Notes: generated by a model from the letters alone, not told the origin. Positions 28,309 to 37,773 are shown, numbered from the stretch's first letter. The stretch is 64,000 bases of DNA from Actinocrinis puniceicyclus (GCF_018283645.1 NZ_JAGSXH010000016.1:21905-85904), one strand, 5' to 3'. Made by a program: numbers and translations.

Positions 28309-29688
28309 TCAGTGACCGATGAACGGCGCGAACAGCGCGGCGCGGCGCGAGGGACGCCGGGTGCGCAGCTCCTCCGCGTCCGCGCTGCCCATGACGCGCA
28401 GCCCGGCGTTCGCCCCGAGCCAGCGCAGCGGCTCGACCTCCCAGCGGCGGGAGCGGTGGCCGACCCAGGGCAGCGCGGTCAGCGCGCCGGGATCGTCCGG
28501 GGTGTCGCGCAGGAGCCGGGCGAGGGTGCGCCCGGCGAGATTCGACGCGCCGACACCGTCGCCCACGTAGCCGCCGGCCCATGCCAGTTTCGCCGCCCGA
28601 TCCAGGCCCACGGAGGCGAACCAGTCTCGCGGAACTCCCAGTACGCCGCCCCACGTGTGCGTGACCGGTACGTTTCGCAGCACCGGGAACAACTCGCCGA
28701 GCACGCGCCTGAGCTCGGCGTGCACTCGCGGTTCCCGGTCGTATTCGGGCCTTATGGACGAGCCGTAGTGATAAGGCGCGCCGCGGCCGCCGAACGCGAA
28801 CCGGCCGTCCGCCGTGCGCTGGCCGTAGATGATCAGGTGCCTGTAGTCGGCGATGGTCTGGCGCCGGGCCAGGCCGATCTGCTGCCAGACCTCGTCGGAC
28901 AGCGGCTCGGTCGCCAACATCAGCGAGTACACCGGAGCGAGCGCCCGCTTGAAGCCCCGGATGCTCGGCGTGTAGCCCTCAGTGGCGCGCACCACCATGT
29001 CCGCTCGCACGGTCCCGTGCCGCGTCGTGACGACCCCGTCCCTGATCGCGGTCACCGGGGTCTGCTCGTAAACGGCGACGCCGAGGCGCTCCACGACCCG
29101 GGCCAGGCCGCGCGCGAGCCGCGCCGGATGGATCACGGCGCAGTGGGGTGTGTATGTGCCGCCGAGCACGCCGGTCGCGTTGGCGTGCCGCTGCGCCTCC
29201 AGGGCCGTGAGCAGCCGCAGATCCTCTTCGCCGAACCCGAATGCGCGGCTTTCCTCGACGTCCGCGCGCGCCCGCTGCAACTGGACCGCGCTGCGCGCGA
29301 GCACGGCCGTGCCGCCCTTGGCGTAGTGACAGTCGATCCCCTCGGCCTGGGCCACCCGGCCGACCTCGTCGACGGTGTCGTTCAGCGCCCGCTGCAGGGC
29401 GACGGCCGCGCTCTTCGACCCGGCGACCTTCGCCACCTTCGTCAGGCTGGAGGGGAACAGCGCCGAACACCAGCCGCCGTTGCGGCCCGACGCCCCGAAT
29501 CCGGCGAAGTTCGCCTCCAGCACGGCGATGCGCGCGGACGGCTCGGCCATTTTCAGGTAGTAAGCCGTCCACAATCCGGTATAGCCCGCACCTACTATCG
29601 CCACGTCCACGGCAGTGTCGGCGGGCAGCGGCGGGCGTGGCGTGATCGGTTCGGGCAGCGAGTCGTGCCAGAACGACAGTGTGCTCAC
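28309..29688 (-). CDS. FAD-dependent amine oxidoreductase (PuuB/DAO-like)
   Basis: A 459-residue flavoprotein of the D-amino acid oxidase family. The FAD-binding motif is VDVAIVGAGYTGLWTAYYL (about residues 26-45), followed by LEANFAGFGASGRNGGWCSA, a pattern typical of gamma-glutamylputrescine oxidase (PuuB) and related enzymes. The C-terminal HTWGGVLGVPRDWFASVG and YVGDGVGASNLAG complete the fold. It probably oxidises a primary or gamma-glutamylated amine to an aldehyde with release of H2O2. It is the fourth gene of the minus-strand unit after Lrp, the aminotransferase and the flavin protein. A paralogue lies at 42198. Confidence 0.85.
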   Translation of the reverse strand: MSTLSFWHDSLPEPITPRPPLPADTAVDVAIVGAGYTGLWTAYYLKMAEPSARIAVLEANFAGFGASGRNGGWCSALFPSSLTKVAKVAGSKSAAVALQRALNDTVDEVGRVAQAEGIDCHYAKGGTAVLARSAVQLQRARADVEESRAFGFGEEDLRLLTALEAQRHANATGVLGGTYTPHCAVIHPARLARGLARVVERLGVAVYEQTPVTAIRDGVVTTRHGTVRADMVVRATEGYTPSIRGFKRALAPVYSLMLATEPLSDEVWQQIGLARRQTIADYRHLIIYGQRTADGRFAFGGRGAPYHYGSSIRPEYDREPRVHAELRRVLGELFPVLRNVPVTHTWGGVLGVPRDWFASVGLDRAAKLAWAGGYVGDGVGASNLAGRTLARLLRDTPDDPGALTALPWVGHRSRRWEVEPLRWLGANAGLRVMGSADAEELRTRRPSRRAALFAPFIGH

Positions 29689-29727
29689 AGCGGGGCCTTC
29701 ACGCGGTGCCGCCTTCGGGGTCGGTGT

Positions 29728-30408
29728 TCAACGCCGCCATCGGCGTACGTAGTCGGGGACGGATGAGAATTCGGGCGCGAGGTCGGCAGCCGGGACGGGA
29801 TCGCACCAGGACTCGTTCAGCGGCACGGTTCCGGCCCATACCGGCAGCCCGACATCCGCCGGGTCGTCCTGCGGGCCACCCGCGGAGACCTTCGCCGAAC
29901 ACTGCGTGAGCGGCAGTTCAAGCACCGCGGTGGCTTGCAGCTCTCGCGCCGACGGGGGCCGGATCTCCTTCCAGCGCCCCGGCATCAGGCGCTCGCTGAT
30001 GCGCTCCAGCGCCGCCAGTTTGGTCTGTCCGTGCAGTACGCAGCAGTGGCCGAGCACCAGCACCGAGCGGTAGTCCATCGAGGATTCGAATGCCGATCTG
30101 GCGAGCACCAAGCCGTCCAGCAGCGTCACGGTGAAGCAGACCGGGGCGCCGGCGGCGCACAAACGAAACAGCCTGCTCGCCGCGGAGCCGTGGAAGAGCA
30201 CCGTGTCCTGGTACCGGGCATAGGCGACCGGCAGCACGTACGGCTGACCGGTCTCGTCTGCGACTGAAAGGTGCCCGACGAGCCCGGCGTCGAGGATCCC
30301 GCACAGCGTCCCCGAATCGGTGACGGCTTTCTCCGGCTGGCGGCGCAGCCGGGTCCTCGCGGAAGAACCCGGCGCCGCTGTGTCAGCGTTCATCGTCATG
30401 GTCGTCAT
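29728..30408 (-). CDS. Pyridoxamine 5'-phosphate oxidase-like FMN-binding protein
   Basis: A 226-residue split-barrel protein. The segment GHLSVADETGQPYVLPVAYA, the strand VLFHGSAASRLFRLC and the following SMDYRSVLVLGHCCVL resemble the PPOX/NimA flavin-binding family. Members bind FMN, F420 or heme, and some oxidise pyridoxamine 5'-phosphate. The gene lies 24 bases after the PLP-dependent aminotransferase and 39 before the FAD oxidase, so it may serve flavin or PLP chemistry in the amine pathway; this is inference. TTG/ATG alternatives near the start are possible. Confidence 0.75.
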   Translation of the reverse strand: MTTMTMNADTAAPGSSARTRLRRQPEKAVTDSGTLCGILDAGLVGHLSVADETGQPYVLPVAYARYQDTVLFHGSAASRLFRLCAAGAPVCFTVTLLDGLVLARSAFESSMDYRSVLVLGHCCVLHGQTKLAALERISERLMPGRWKEIRPPSARELQATAVLELPLTQCSAKVSAGGPQDDPADVGLPVWAGTVPLNESWCDPVPAADLAPEFSSVPDYVRRWRR

Positions 30409-30432
30409 GGCAGGTATTACACGGGGCTCGTG

Positions 30433-31809
30433 TTACAGCCGAGTCCACGCTTCGGTGAGCACTGTGCGAAGGATCTGTTCGATCTCGTCGAAGGTGCCCT
30501 GGTCGGCGATCAGCGGCGGGGAAAGCTGCACCACCGGATCGCCGCGGTCGTCGGCCCGGCAGTAGAGGCCGTTGTCGAACAGCGCCTTCGACAGGTACCC
30601 GTAGAGCACCCGCTCGCACTCCTCGTCGGAGAGCGTCTCCCTGGTCGCCTTGTCCTTGACCAGTTCGATGCCGTAGAAGAAGCCGTTGCCGCGCACGTCG
30701 CCGACGATCGGAAGGTCGTGCAGGCGCTGGAGCGTCGCCAGGAACGCGCCCTCGTTGTCGAGCACGTGCTGGTTGAGGCCCTCGCGCTCGAAGATGTCCA
30801 GGTTCGCCAGCGCCACGGCCGCGGAGACGGGGTGCCCGCCGAAGGTGTAGCCGTGCAGGAAGGTGTTGTCGCGCTGGTAGAAGGGTTCGGCCAGCCGGTC
30901 GGAGATGATGCACGCGCCGATCGGCGAATAGCCGGAGGTCATGCCCTTGGCGCAGGTGATCATGTCCGGCACGTAATCGAACTTCTCGCAGCCGAACATC
31001 GTGCCGAGCCGGCCGAAGGCGCAGATCACCTCGTCCGAAACGAGCAGTACATCGTATTTGTCGCAGATCTCGCGCACCCGCTGGAAATATCCGGGCGGCG
31101 GCGGGAAGCAGCCGCCGGCGTTCTGCACCGGTTCCAGCACGACCGCCGCGACCGTTTCCGGCCCCTCGAACAGGATCTGCTGCTCGATCCGGTCGGCGGC
31201 CCAGCGGCCGTAGGCCTCCGCGTCCCGGCCCAGTTCCTCGATCCCGGAGATCTCGGCGGCGCGGTAGAAGTTGGTGTTCGGCACCTTGTGCGCGCCCGGC
31301 ACCAGCGGCTCGAACGGCGCCTTGAGCGCGGGCAGGCCGGTGATCGACAGGGCGCCCTGCGGCGTGCCGTGATACGCCACCGCGCGGGAGATCACCTTGT
31401 ACTTGGTCGGCTTGCCGGTCAGCTTGAAGTACTGCTTGGCCAGCTTCCACGCGGTCTCGACCGCCTCGCCGCCGCCGGTGGTGAAGAAGACCTTGTTCAG
31501 CTCGCCCGGCGCGTAGTTCGCCAGCCGCTCGGCCAGTTCGACCGCCTTCGGGTGCGCGTAGGACCAGATCGGGAAGAAGGCCAGCTCCTGCGCCTGCTTG
31601 TACGCGGCCTCGGCGAGTTCGGCGCGGCCGTGTCCGGCCTGCACCACGAACAGGCCGGCGAGGCCGTCGAGGTAGCGGCGGCCCTGCGAGTCGAAGATGT
31701 GGACGCCTTCGCCGCGCACGATCGTCGGGACGGGCGTGTCCTTGTAGGAGGACATGCGGGTGAAGTGCATCCACAGATGGTCGTAGGCGGCGGACTGGCT
31801 CGTACTCAT
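30433..31809 (-). CDS. Class III aminotransferase (putrescine/omega-amino acid type)
   Basis: PLP enzyme of 458 residues. Class III features include YLDGLAGLFVVQAGHGR, FFTTGGGEAVETAWKLAK, AYHGTPQGALSITGL, the EPVQNAGG and LLVSDEVICAFGRLG motifs, and the Schiff-base Lys288 in ITCAKGMTSGYSPIG. Relatives are putrescine:pyruvate and beta-alanine:pyruvate aminotransferases. Its ATG overlaps the Lrp stop as ATGA. The product of putrescine transamination, 4-aminobutanal, would be the substrate of the dehydrogenases at 32524 and 36286. The exact amine is not decided by sequence. Confidence 0.88.
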   Translation of the reverse strand: MSTSQSAAYDHLWMHFTRMSSYKDTPVPTIVRGEGVHIFDSQGRRYLDGLAGLFVVQAGHGRAELAEAAYKQAQELAFFPIWSYAHPKAVELAERLANYAPGELNKVFFTTGGGEAVETAWKLAKQYFKLTGKPTKYKVISRAVAYHGTPQGALSITGLPALKAPFEPLVPGAHKVPNTNFYRAAEISGIEELGRDAEAYGRWAADRIEQQILFEGPETVAAVVLEPVQNAGGCFPPPPGYFQRVREICDKYDVLLVSDEVICAFGRLGTMFGCEKFDYVPDMITCAKGMTSGYSPIGACIISDRLAEPFYQRDNTFLHGYTFGGHPVSAAVALANLDIFEREGLNQHVLDNEGAFLATLQRLHDLPIVGDVRGNGFFYGIELVKDKATRETLSDEECERVLYGYLSKALFDNGLYCRADDRGDPVVQLSPPLIADQGTFDEIEQILRTVLTEAWTRL

Positions 31810-32339
31810 CGGGTTCCCCAGGTATATGTCTGTTTGTGCAGCTTCAGGTAGACGAAGCTTTCGGTGCTGCGTACTTGCGGTATGGCGCGGATGCCCTTGT
31901 TGATGGTCTCCAGCAACTGGTCGTCGTCCTCGGCCACCACCTCGACCAGCAGGTCGAAGGAGCCCGCGGTGGCGACCACGTACGAGACCTCCGGCATGGC
32001 GGTCAGCGCCTCGGCCACCGGCTCGACGTCGCCCTCGCAGCGGATGCCGATCATCGCCTCCCGGTTGAAGCCGACGGTCAGCGGATCGGTCACCGCGACG
32101 ATCTGGATGACACCGGACTCCTGGAGCTTCTGGACCCGCTGGCGCACCGCCGCCTCGGACAGGCCCACGGCCTTGCCGATGGTGGCGTACGCCCGGCGGC
32201 CGTCCTGCTGAAGCTGCTCGATGATGGCTTTGGACAGATCGTCGAGTGCTGCCTGCTGCGCGCGGCGCCGGCGCAGTGGTTCGACTCGCGCGGCCGGCTG
32301 GCCGCCTTCCGCGTGTTCGTTCGGCACCTGGTCCATCAT
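31806..32339 (-). CDS. Lrp/AsnC family transcriptional regulator
   Basis: A 177-residue regulator starting MMDQVPNEHAEGG (ATG 32339; a TTG further up, at 32375, is less likely). A roughly 25-residue basic tail precedes the helix-turn-helix DLSKAIIEQLQQDGRRAYATI with LSEAAVRQRVQKLQESG. The effector-binding RAM domain follows with VATAGSFDLLVEVVAED. It is divergent from an aldehyde dehydrogenase gene and translationally coupled to the aminotransferase, so local control by an amine or amino acid is likely. The family binds as octamers to long sites in such divergent regions. Confidence 0.9.
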   Translation of the reverse strand: MMDQVPNEHAEGGQPAARVEPLRRRRAQQAALDDLSKAIIEQLQQDGRRAYATIGKAVGLSEAAVRQRVQKLQESGVIQIVAVTDPLTVGFNREAMIGIRCEGDVEPVAEALTAMPEVSYVVATAGSFDLLVEVVAEDDDQLLETINKGIRAIPQVRSTESFVYLKLHKQTYTWGTR

Positions 32340-32523
32340 GGGTGCAGATCCCGTCGCTTGGCAAGCCTCAACCAATGGAATTCGTGTTTCAAGGCGCTCC
32401 CAGTCACTGATTCCCTCGTTATTTCGTAGTACACGTATCGCTCGGCGGTCCGGTTCGAGCTAGGCTGACGGAAGGTGGGTTCGTCCCCCTCGTGCCCACA
32501 AGGATCATCGAGGAGAGTGCGCA
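32340..32523. promoter_or_regulatory. Divergent promoter region Lrp / aldehyde dehydrogenase
   Basis: This 184-base gap separates the Lrp and dehydrogenase genes. It holds an AT-richer core around 32400-32445, a TAGGCT -10-like hexamer at 32461 for the plus strand and a GAGGAG SD before ATG 32524. It is the natural place for Lrp-type binding; no clear perfect dyad was found. Confidence 0.5.
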
Positions 32524-33954
32524 ATGGAGCCGCGCGTGCTGCGCAACATCGTCGGCGGAAAGCCCGTCGAGACGGTCGGAGGGCGCACCAGCCCGATCAT
32601 CGACCCGGTGACCGAGGAGGTGATCGCGCACGCGCCGCTGTCCGGCCCCGAGGACGTGGACGCGGCGCTGAAGGTCGCCGCGGAGGCGTTTCGCCAGTGG
32701 CGCCGGGCGACCCCCGGCGAGCGGCAGCGCGCCCTGCTGAAACTCGCCGACGCGGTCGAGGTGCGGGCGGGCGAGTTCGCCGCGGTCGAATCGCGCAACA
32801 CCGGCAAACCGCTGGGGCTGACCGAGACCGAGGAACTGGTCCCGATCGTGGACCAGTTGCGTTTCTTCGCGGGCGCGGCGCGGCTGCTGGAGGGCCGCGC
32901 GTCCGGCGAGTACATGGCGAACCACACCTCGATGGTGCGCCGCGAGCCGGTGGGGGTCTGCGCGCAGGTCACGCCCTGGAACTACCCGCTGCTGATGGCC
33001 GTGTGGAAGATCGCGCCCGCGATCGCCGCCGGCAACGCGGTCGTGCTCAAGCCGTCCGACACCACGCCGATGTCCACGCTGCTGCTCGCCGAGGTCGCCC
33101 AGGAGTTCCTGCCGCCGGGCGTGTTCAACGTGGTGTGCGGCGACCGCGACACCGGCCGCGCGCTGGTGGAGCACCCGATCCCGGCGATGGCGTCGATCAC
33201 CGGCTCCGTGCGAGCGGGCATCGAGGTCGCGCAGACGGCCGCGAAGGACGTCAAGCGGGTGCACCTGGAGCTCGGCGGCAAGGCCCCGGTGCTCGTGTTC
33301 GAGGACGCGGACATCCCGGCGGCCGTCGAGGGCATCTCGGTGGCGGGGTATTTCAACGCCGGCCAGGACTGCACGGCCGCGACGCGGGTCCTGGTGCACG
33401 AATCGATCCACGACGAGTTCGTCCGGGCACTGACCGAGGCGGCACAGGCCACGAAGACCGGCCGCCCCGACGACGAGGACGTGCTTTACGGCCCGCTCAA
33501 CAACGCCGGCCAGTTGGCGCGGGTGCACGGCTTCATCGAGCGGCTGCCCGAGCACGCGACCGTCACCACCGGCGGTCACCGGGTGGGCGAGACCGGGTTC
33601 TTCTACGCGCCGACGGTCGTGTCCGGGCTGAGGCAGGACGACGAGATCATCCAGAACGAGGTCTTCGGGCCGGTCATCACGGTACAGAAGTTCGCCGACG
33701 AGCAAGAGGCCGTCGAATACGCCAACGGCACGGTCTACGGCCTGGCGTCCTCGGTGTGGACGAAGGATCACGCGCGCGCGCTGCGCTGTTCCCGCGACCT
33801 GGACTTCGGCTGCGTGTGGATCAACACGCACATCCCGCTGGTCGCGGAGATGCCGCACGGTGGCTTCGGGCAGTCCGGCTATGGCAAGGACCTGTCGATG
33901 TACGGCCTGGAGGATTACACGCGCGTCAAGCACGTGATGTCGAGCATCGGCTGA
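32524..33954 (+). CDS. Aminobutyraldehyde dehydrogenase (first paralogue)
   Basis: NAD(P)-dependent aldehyde dehydrogenase of 476 residues. It has the catalytic Cys283 in NAGQDCTAATR, the general-base Glu249 in LELGGKAP, the cofactor motif TPWNYPLLMAVWKIAPA and SITGSVRAG. The close relative is 4-aminobutanal dehydrogenase (PatD/PuuC type), which converts 4-aminobutanal to GABA. It is divergent from the Lrp regulator. Its nearest neighbour in sequence here is the enzyme at 36286, with which it shares PHGGF-QSGYGKDLS and VKHVM. Confidence 0.88.
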   Translation: MEPRVLRNIVGGKPVETVGGRTSPIIDPVTEEVIAHAPLSGPEDVDAALKVAAEAFRQWRRATPGERQRALLKLADAVEVRAGEFAAVESRNTGKPLGLTETEELVPIVDQLRFFAGAARLLEGRASGEYMANHTSMVRREPVGVCAQVTPWNYPLLMAVWKIAPAIAAGNAVVLKPSDTTPMSTLLLAEVAQEFLPPGVFNVVCGDRDTGRALVEHPIPAMASITGSVRAGIEVAQTAAKDVKRVHLELGGKAPVLVFEDADIPAAVEGISVAGYFNAGQDCTAATRVLVHESIHDEFVRALTEAAQATKTGRPDDEDVLYGPLNNAGQLARVHGFIERLPEHATVTTGGHRVGETGFFYAPTVVSGLRQDDEIIQNEVFGPVITVQKFADEQEAVEYANGTVYGLASSVWTKDHARALRCSRDLDFGCVWINTHIPLVAEMPHGGFGQSGYGKDLSMYGLEDYTRVKHVMSSIG

Positions 33955-34238
33955 CGGTCGCCGTCGGCGCCCGGGGACATCGACGACGTCAAGTCCGTTT
34001 CCCGCCAGCGCGTCGCGGTCGATTCTGCCACGCCGGCGGCATGGACGTGAACATGCCGTGAACATGGGTCGCCACCCACAGGAGAACAAGGACACGCAGG
34101 TCCGCGCCGCGTTCCGGATCCACAGATCCTGACCAAGTGCCGGCGCGGCGCGGACCGCGGTCGTGGAACATCGGGCCAGGCGGTTGCGCGCGTCACTGCT
34201 TCGGGTGGCGAACCCGTGCGTTGCCGCCCGCGCAGCGC

Positions 34239-35918
34239 TCAGCGGTCGCGCACGGCGTCGAGGGCGAGCAGGGCGACATGCAGGGAGAGGCAGGACTCGA
34301 CCGAATCCAGGTCGACGCCGAGAACCCGTTCGATCCGGTGTAAGCGTTCGTAGAAGCTTGGCCGGGAAAGGTGCGCTGCGTCCGCTGCGGCGCTCTTGTT
34401 CCTGCCCTGATCCAGATAGATGCCGAGCATGGCGACGAGGTTCGTGCCGCGTTCGGTGTCATAGGCCAGCAGCGGGCCGAGTTCGCGCTCGACGTAGGTC
34501 TGGAGTCTGGCGTCGTCCCGCAGCAGGTGTAGCAGGCCCCTGAGTCGCACGTCGACGAGCCGGTGGTACGCGGGACCGCCGACCTGGCGGATCGCCGCGT
34601 CGGCGACCTGGACCGCTTCCAGCAGCGAGCGGCGCGCGTCGCGTACCGCGCCGACGCTGGTACCGACCGCGATGGCGAAGTCCGCGCCCTCCGGCCCGGC
34701 CAGCCGGCGCACCGTCGCCGCGAACGAGCCCAGCGCCGTGTCCTCGCGGTCCTGCGCCCCGAGCGCCAGCAGCAGCCCGACCGAGCTGTCGTCCACCGAG
34801 CCGATCAGCGCGGACAGCCGCTTCTCCCGCACGGCCGCCGCCGCCTGGTCGGTCAGCTCCCGCAGCCGCGCCTGGTTCTCGATCGTCGCGCCCTGAATCG
34901 ACGCGCCCTGAACCGGCGACGCGTGCGACGAACCGCGCAGGCGCAGCACGATGCCGACCAGACGCCTTCCGTCGAGCCCGACGCCGATGGCGCGGGCCCG
35001 CAACGCCACCTCGGCCGCCGAGTGGTCGTGGTTCAGGATCGCGGTCAGCAGGGTGCGGTGCGTCTGCCGCTCCAGCGATTCGCGGTCGCGCTGCATCAGC
35101 CGGTTGAGCGCGAGCGTCGCCGCGCCGCGCTCGGCGAGCATGACGAGGCGGGTGGGTGCGGGCGCCGCGACCCCGTCGCACACGATCACCAGCCGGCCCC
35201 AGTCCTGCCCGCGTGCGCCCACCACCGTGGTCAGCCAGCCGGAACGCTCGTCGTACGCGGTGCGCGAGGCGGGGCGAACGGCGCGCGAGCGGCCCTCCCA
35301 GCCGTCGAGCAGCGCCTCGTCCGTGGAACCCGTCGCGTCGTAGACCAGCACCTGGTGCGCCAGGTTCTCCAGCACCACCGGGCGGTCGGCCATCTTGGCG
35401 ATCTGCCGCACCACCTCACTCGGCTCGGCGCCCTCGACCGCCAGTTCGGTGAAGGTCTGGTGAACCTCTTCCGAGGCGCGCAGTTCGGCCAGCTGGGTGT
35501 CGATGATGCGCGCGTGCACGGCTTCGGTGATCGTGACGAAACGTGTGTCGCGGCCCAGGGTGATCACCGGCAGCCGGTGCTTCTCGGCGGCCAGCAGCAG
35601 GGGCTTCGGCGGAGCCTGCGGGTAGCGGCGGCCCAGCTCGACCACGAGTCCCGCCGCGCCGAGCCCGGCCAGGTCCGCGATGAACCGCGCCAGCGCCTCG
35701 CGCTCCTCCGGCCACGCGATCGCGGTGGAGAGCACCAGCTCACCGCCGCGCAGGATCTCCTGCACGTCGGTCAGCTCGGTCACGTGCACCCAGCGCACCC
35801 GCCGGTCCAGCCCCGCGGCGCCCGCGACGACGCGCGGGTTGCCCTGCCGCACCGCGTCGAGCGCGAGCACTTCGGCGACGGTCGGGAATCCGGGGTGTAT
35901 GGCGGTGTCGTCGGGCAT
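34239..35918 (-). CDS. PucR family transcriptional regulator
   Basis: A 559-residue regulator. The N-terminal PucR domain (about 12-135) has PTVAEVLALDAV and VHVTELTDVQEILRGGELVLST. A central GGDEF-like regulatory part follows (about 290-420), and the C-terminal PucR helix-turn-helix is LVAMLGIYLDQGRNKSAAADA then LSRPSFYERLHRIERVLG. Members control purine, GABA or polyamine use. It is divergent from the dehydrogenase at 36286 across a region rich in dyads. It lies between two amine-oxidation genes, so a polyamine or GABA-type inducer is likely but unproven. The 284-base gap before it (33955-34238) shows no gene. Confidence 0.88.
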   Translation of the reverse strand: MPDDTAIHPGFPTVAEVLALDAVRQGNPRVVAGAAGLDRRVRWVHVTELTDVQEILRGGELVLSTAIAWPEEREALARFIADLAGLGAAGLVVELGRRYPQAPPKPLLLAAEKHRLPVITLGRDTRFVTITEAVHARIIDTQLAELRASEEVHQTFTELAVEGAEPSEVVRQIAKMADRPVVLENLAHQVLVYDATGSTDEALLDGWEGRSRAVRPASRTAYDERSGWLTTVVGARGQDWGRLVIVCDGVAAPAPTRLVMLAERGAATLALNRLMQRDRESLERQTHRTLLTAILNHDHSAAEVALRARAIGVGLDGRRLVGIVLRLRGSSHASPVQGASIQGATIENQARLRELTDQAAAAVREKRLSALIGSVDDSSVGLLLALGAQDREDTALGSFAATVRRLAGPEGADFAIAVGTSVGAVRDARRSLLEAVQVADAAIRQVGGPAYHRLVDVRLRGLLHLLRDDARLQTYVERELGPLLAYDTERGTNLVAMLGIYLDQGRNKSAAADAAHLSRPSFYERLHRIERVLGVDLDSVESCLSLHVALLALDAVRDR

Positions 35919-36285
35919 CGGCGGCCTTCGCGGGCGTGGGAGGAGGTGGGCGCGTGCGAGGTGCCGTTCACGCGCCGGTCATGCGCGGCAGGACACAGTG
36001 TTCGGTCCCCGCCGCGGTGGGATGCACTCTGACACCTGGACGCGGCGCAGGCAAGTGCCCGAAGGTGGGCGCAGTCGGTTACGGGCTCATCTAGATTCCG
36101 TTGCCGAAGCGAATTCGCCCTGCGGAATCCCTTGTTCCAGGCGCGACAGTCTGTCACGATCCACGGTTATGAGCCGAATGGCCTACGGAAGATGCCTCGT
36201 GAGGGCGGCCGACAGGTTGTGAACCGCGAGGCGCCCTGACCGGCAGTCCACCACGAAGCGACCACACAGGTCCGGGAGCGTACGC
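35919..36285. promoter_or_regulatory. Divergent pucR / dehydrogenase control region with nested dyads
   Basis: This 367-base gap has no gene. It contains GATTCCG at 36094-36100 and its inverted copy CGGAATC at 36123-36129. These flank the perfect palindrome GCGAATTCGC (36109-36118), and a further palindrome GACAGTCTGTC lies at 36145-36155. These are good operator candidates for PucR. GGGAG precedes GTG 36286. Confidence 0.55.
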
Positions 36286-37773
36286 GTGCACCAGTACATC
36301 GGCGGCGGGCTCAGGAAGGCCCGCGGCGGTGAGTCCCAGGCGGTCGTCGACCCGGCGACGGGCCGGACGCTCGTCCTGGCCGATCGCGCCTCCCCGGCCG
36401 ACGTCGAGGACGCGGTCGCCGCGGCCCGCCGCGCGTTCCCGCAGTGGTCGCGCGCCACGCCGGGCGAGCGCTCCGCGGCGCTGCACGAGCTCGCGCGGAT
36501 CCTCGGTGAACGGGCGGACGAGTTGGCCCGCACCGAGTCATCGCAGACCGGAAAGCCGATCCGGCTCAGCGCGGGCTTCGACGTGCCGGGCACCGTGGAC
36601 AACGCGGCGTTCTTCGCGGGCGCGGCCCGGCATCCCGAAGGCAAGGCGCAGGGGGAGTACTCGGCCGACCACACCTCCGCGATCCGGCGCGAAGCGGTCG
36701 GCGTCGTCGGGTCGATCGCGCCCTGGAACTACCCGCTGCAGATGGCCGCATGGAAGATCCTGCCGGCGATCGCGGCCGGCAACACGATCGTCCTCAAACC
36801 CGCGGAGACAACCCCGCTCACCGCCCTGCTGTTCGCACAGGCGTGCACGCAGGCCGGCATCCCGGACGGCGTGGTGAACGTCGTGACGGGCCGCGGGCCG
36901 GTCGCCGGTGAGGCGCTGGTCTCGCACCCGGACGTCGACATGGTCTCGTTCACCGGCTCGACCCCGGTCGGCAAGCGGGTCGCGCGGCTGGCCGCGGACA
37001 CGGTCAAGCGCGTGCACCTTGAGCTCGGCGGAAAGGCGCCGTTCGTCGTGTTCGAGGACGCAGACCTCGAAGCGGCGATCCACGGCGCGGTCGCCGGCTC
37101 GCTGATCAACACCGGGCAGGACTGCACCGCCGCGACCCGCGCATACGTGCACCGGTCGCTGTTCGACGACTTCGTCGACGGCGTCGCCGAACTGTACGGC
37201 AGGGTGCGGCTCGGCGACCCCTTCGACGAGGCGACCGACCTCGGGCCGCTCGGCTCCGAGCGGCAGCGCGAGCGCGTGCACGGCTTCGTGCAACGAGCGG
37301 TGGGCGAGGGGGCGAAGCTCGTCGCCGGCGGCGAGCCGCCCGCCGAACTGGCGGCGACCCCGTGGGCTTCGGGCGCCTACTACCGGCCGACCCTCATCAC
37401 CGGCGCCCCCCAGGACTCCGAGATCGTCCGACAGGAGATCTTCGGCCCCGTACTCGTCGCGCTGCCCTTCGACGGCGACGACGATGCGATCCGGCTGGCC
37501 AACGACACCCCGTTCGGCCTGGCCGCCTCGGCGTGGACCAAGGACCTGGTCCGCGCGCACCGCGCAAGCCGCGAGATCAGAGCCGGCTGCGTATGGATCA
37601 ACGACCACATCCCGATCATCAGCGAGATGCCGCACGGCGGATTCAAGCAGTCCGGCTATGGTAAGGACTTGTCGGCGTATTCCATGGAGGAGTACACGCA
37701 GGTCAAGCACGTAATGCATGACCTCACCGGCACATCGCGCAAAGCCTGGCATCGTACGATTTTCGAGTTGTGA
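36286..37773 (+). CDS. Aminobutyraldehyde dehydrogenase (second paralogue)
   Basis: Aldehyde dehydrogenase of 495 residues with Cys280 in NTGQDCTAATR, Glu246 in LELGGKAP, SFTGSTPVGKR and the end PHGGFKQSGYGKDLS. It starts at GTG 36286. It resembles 4-aminobutanal dehydrogenases, as does the gene at 32524. The two may differ in substrate (aminopropanal versus aminobutanal) or in control by PucR versus Lrp. It ends 108 bases before potD, so it may be read together with the importer. A C-terminal extension of about 15 residues follows the conserved HVMHDL. Confidence 0.87.
   Translation: MHQYIGGGLRKARGGESQAVVDPATGRTLVLADRASPADVEDAVAAARRAFPQWSRATPGERSAALHELARILGERADELARTESSQTGKPIRLSAGFDVPGTVDNAAFFAGAARHPEGKAQGEYSADHTSAIRREAVGVVGSIAPWNYPLQMAAWKILPAIAAGNTIVLKPAETTPLTALLFAQACTQAGIPDGVVNVVTGRGPVAGEALVSHPDVDMVSFTGSTPVGKRVARLAADTVKRVHLELGGKAPFVVFEDADLEAAIHGAVAGSLINTGQDCTAATRAYVHRSLFDDFVDGVAELYGRVRLGDPFDEATDLGPLGSERQRERVHGFVQRAVGEGAKLVAGGEPPAELAATPWASGAYYRPTLITGAPQDSEIVRQEIFGPVLVALPFDGDDDAIRLANDTPFGLAASAWTKDLVRAHRASREIRAGCVWINDHIPIISEMPHGGFKQSGYGKDLSAYSMEEYTQVKHVMHDLTGTSRKAWHRTIFEL

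Noticed and set aside
27422..30408. Small biosynthetic or RiPP cluster formed by ABC, flavin and FAD genes
   Set aside because: No precursor peptide, cyclase or maturase; the neighbours fit amine catabolism better.
31810..32364. N-terminal extension of the aminotransferase through the Lrp gene
   Set aside because: That region encodes Lrp in another frame; the aminotransferase starts at the ATGA overlap.
33955..34238. Small gene between the first aldehyde dehydrogenase and pucR
   Set aside because: No frame with an SD and coding bias; only GC-rich noncoding sequence seen.
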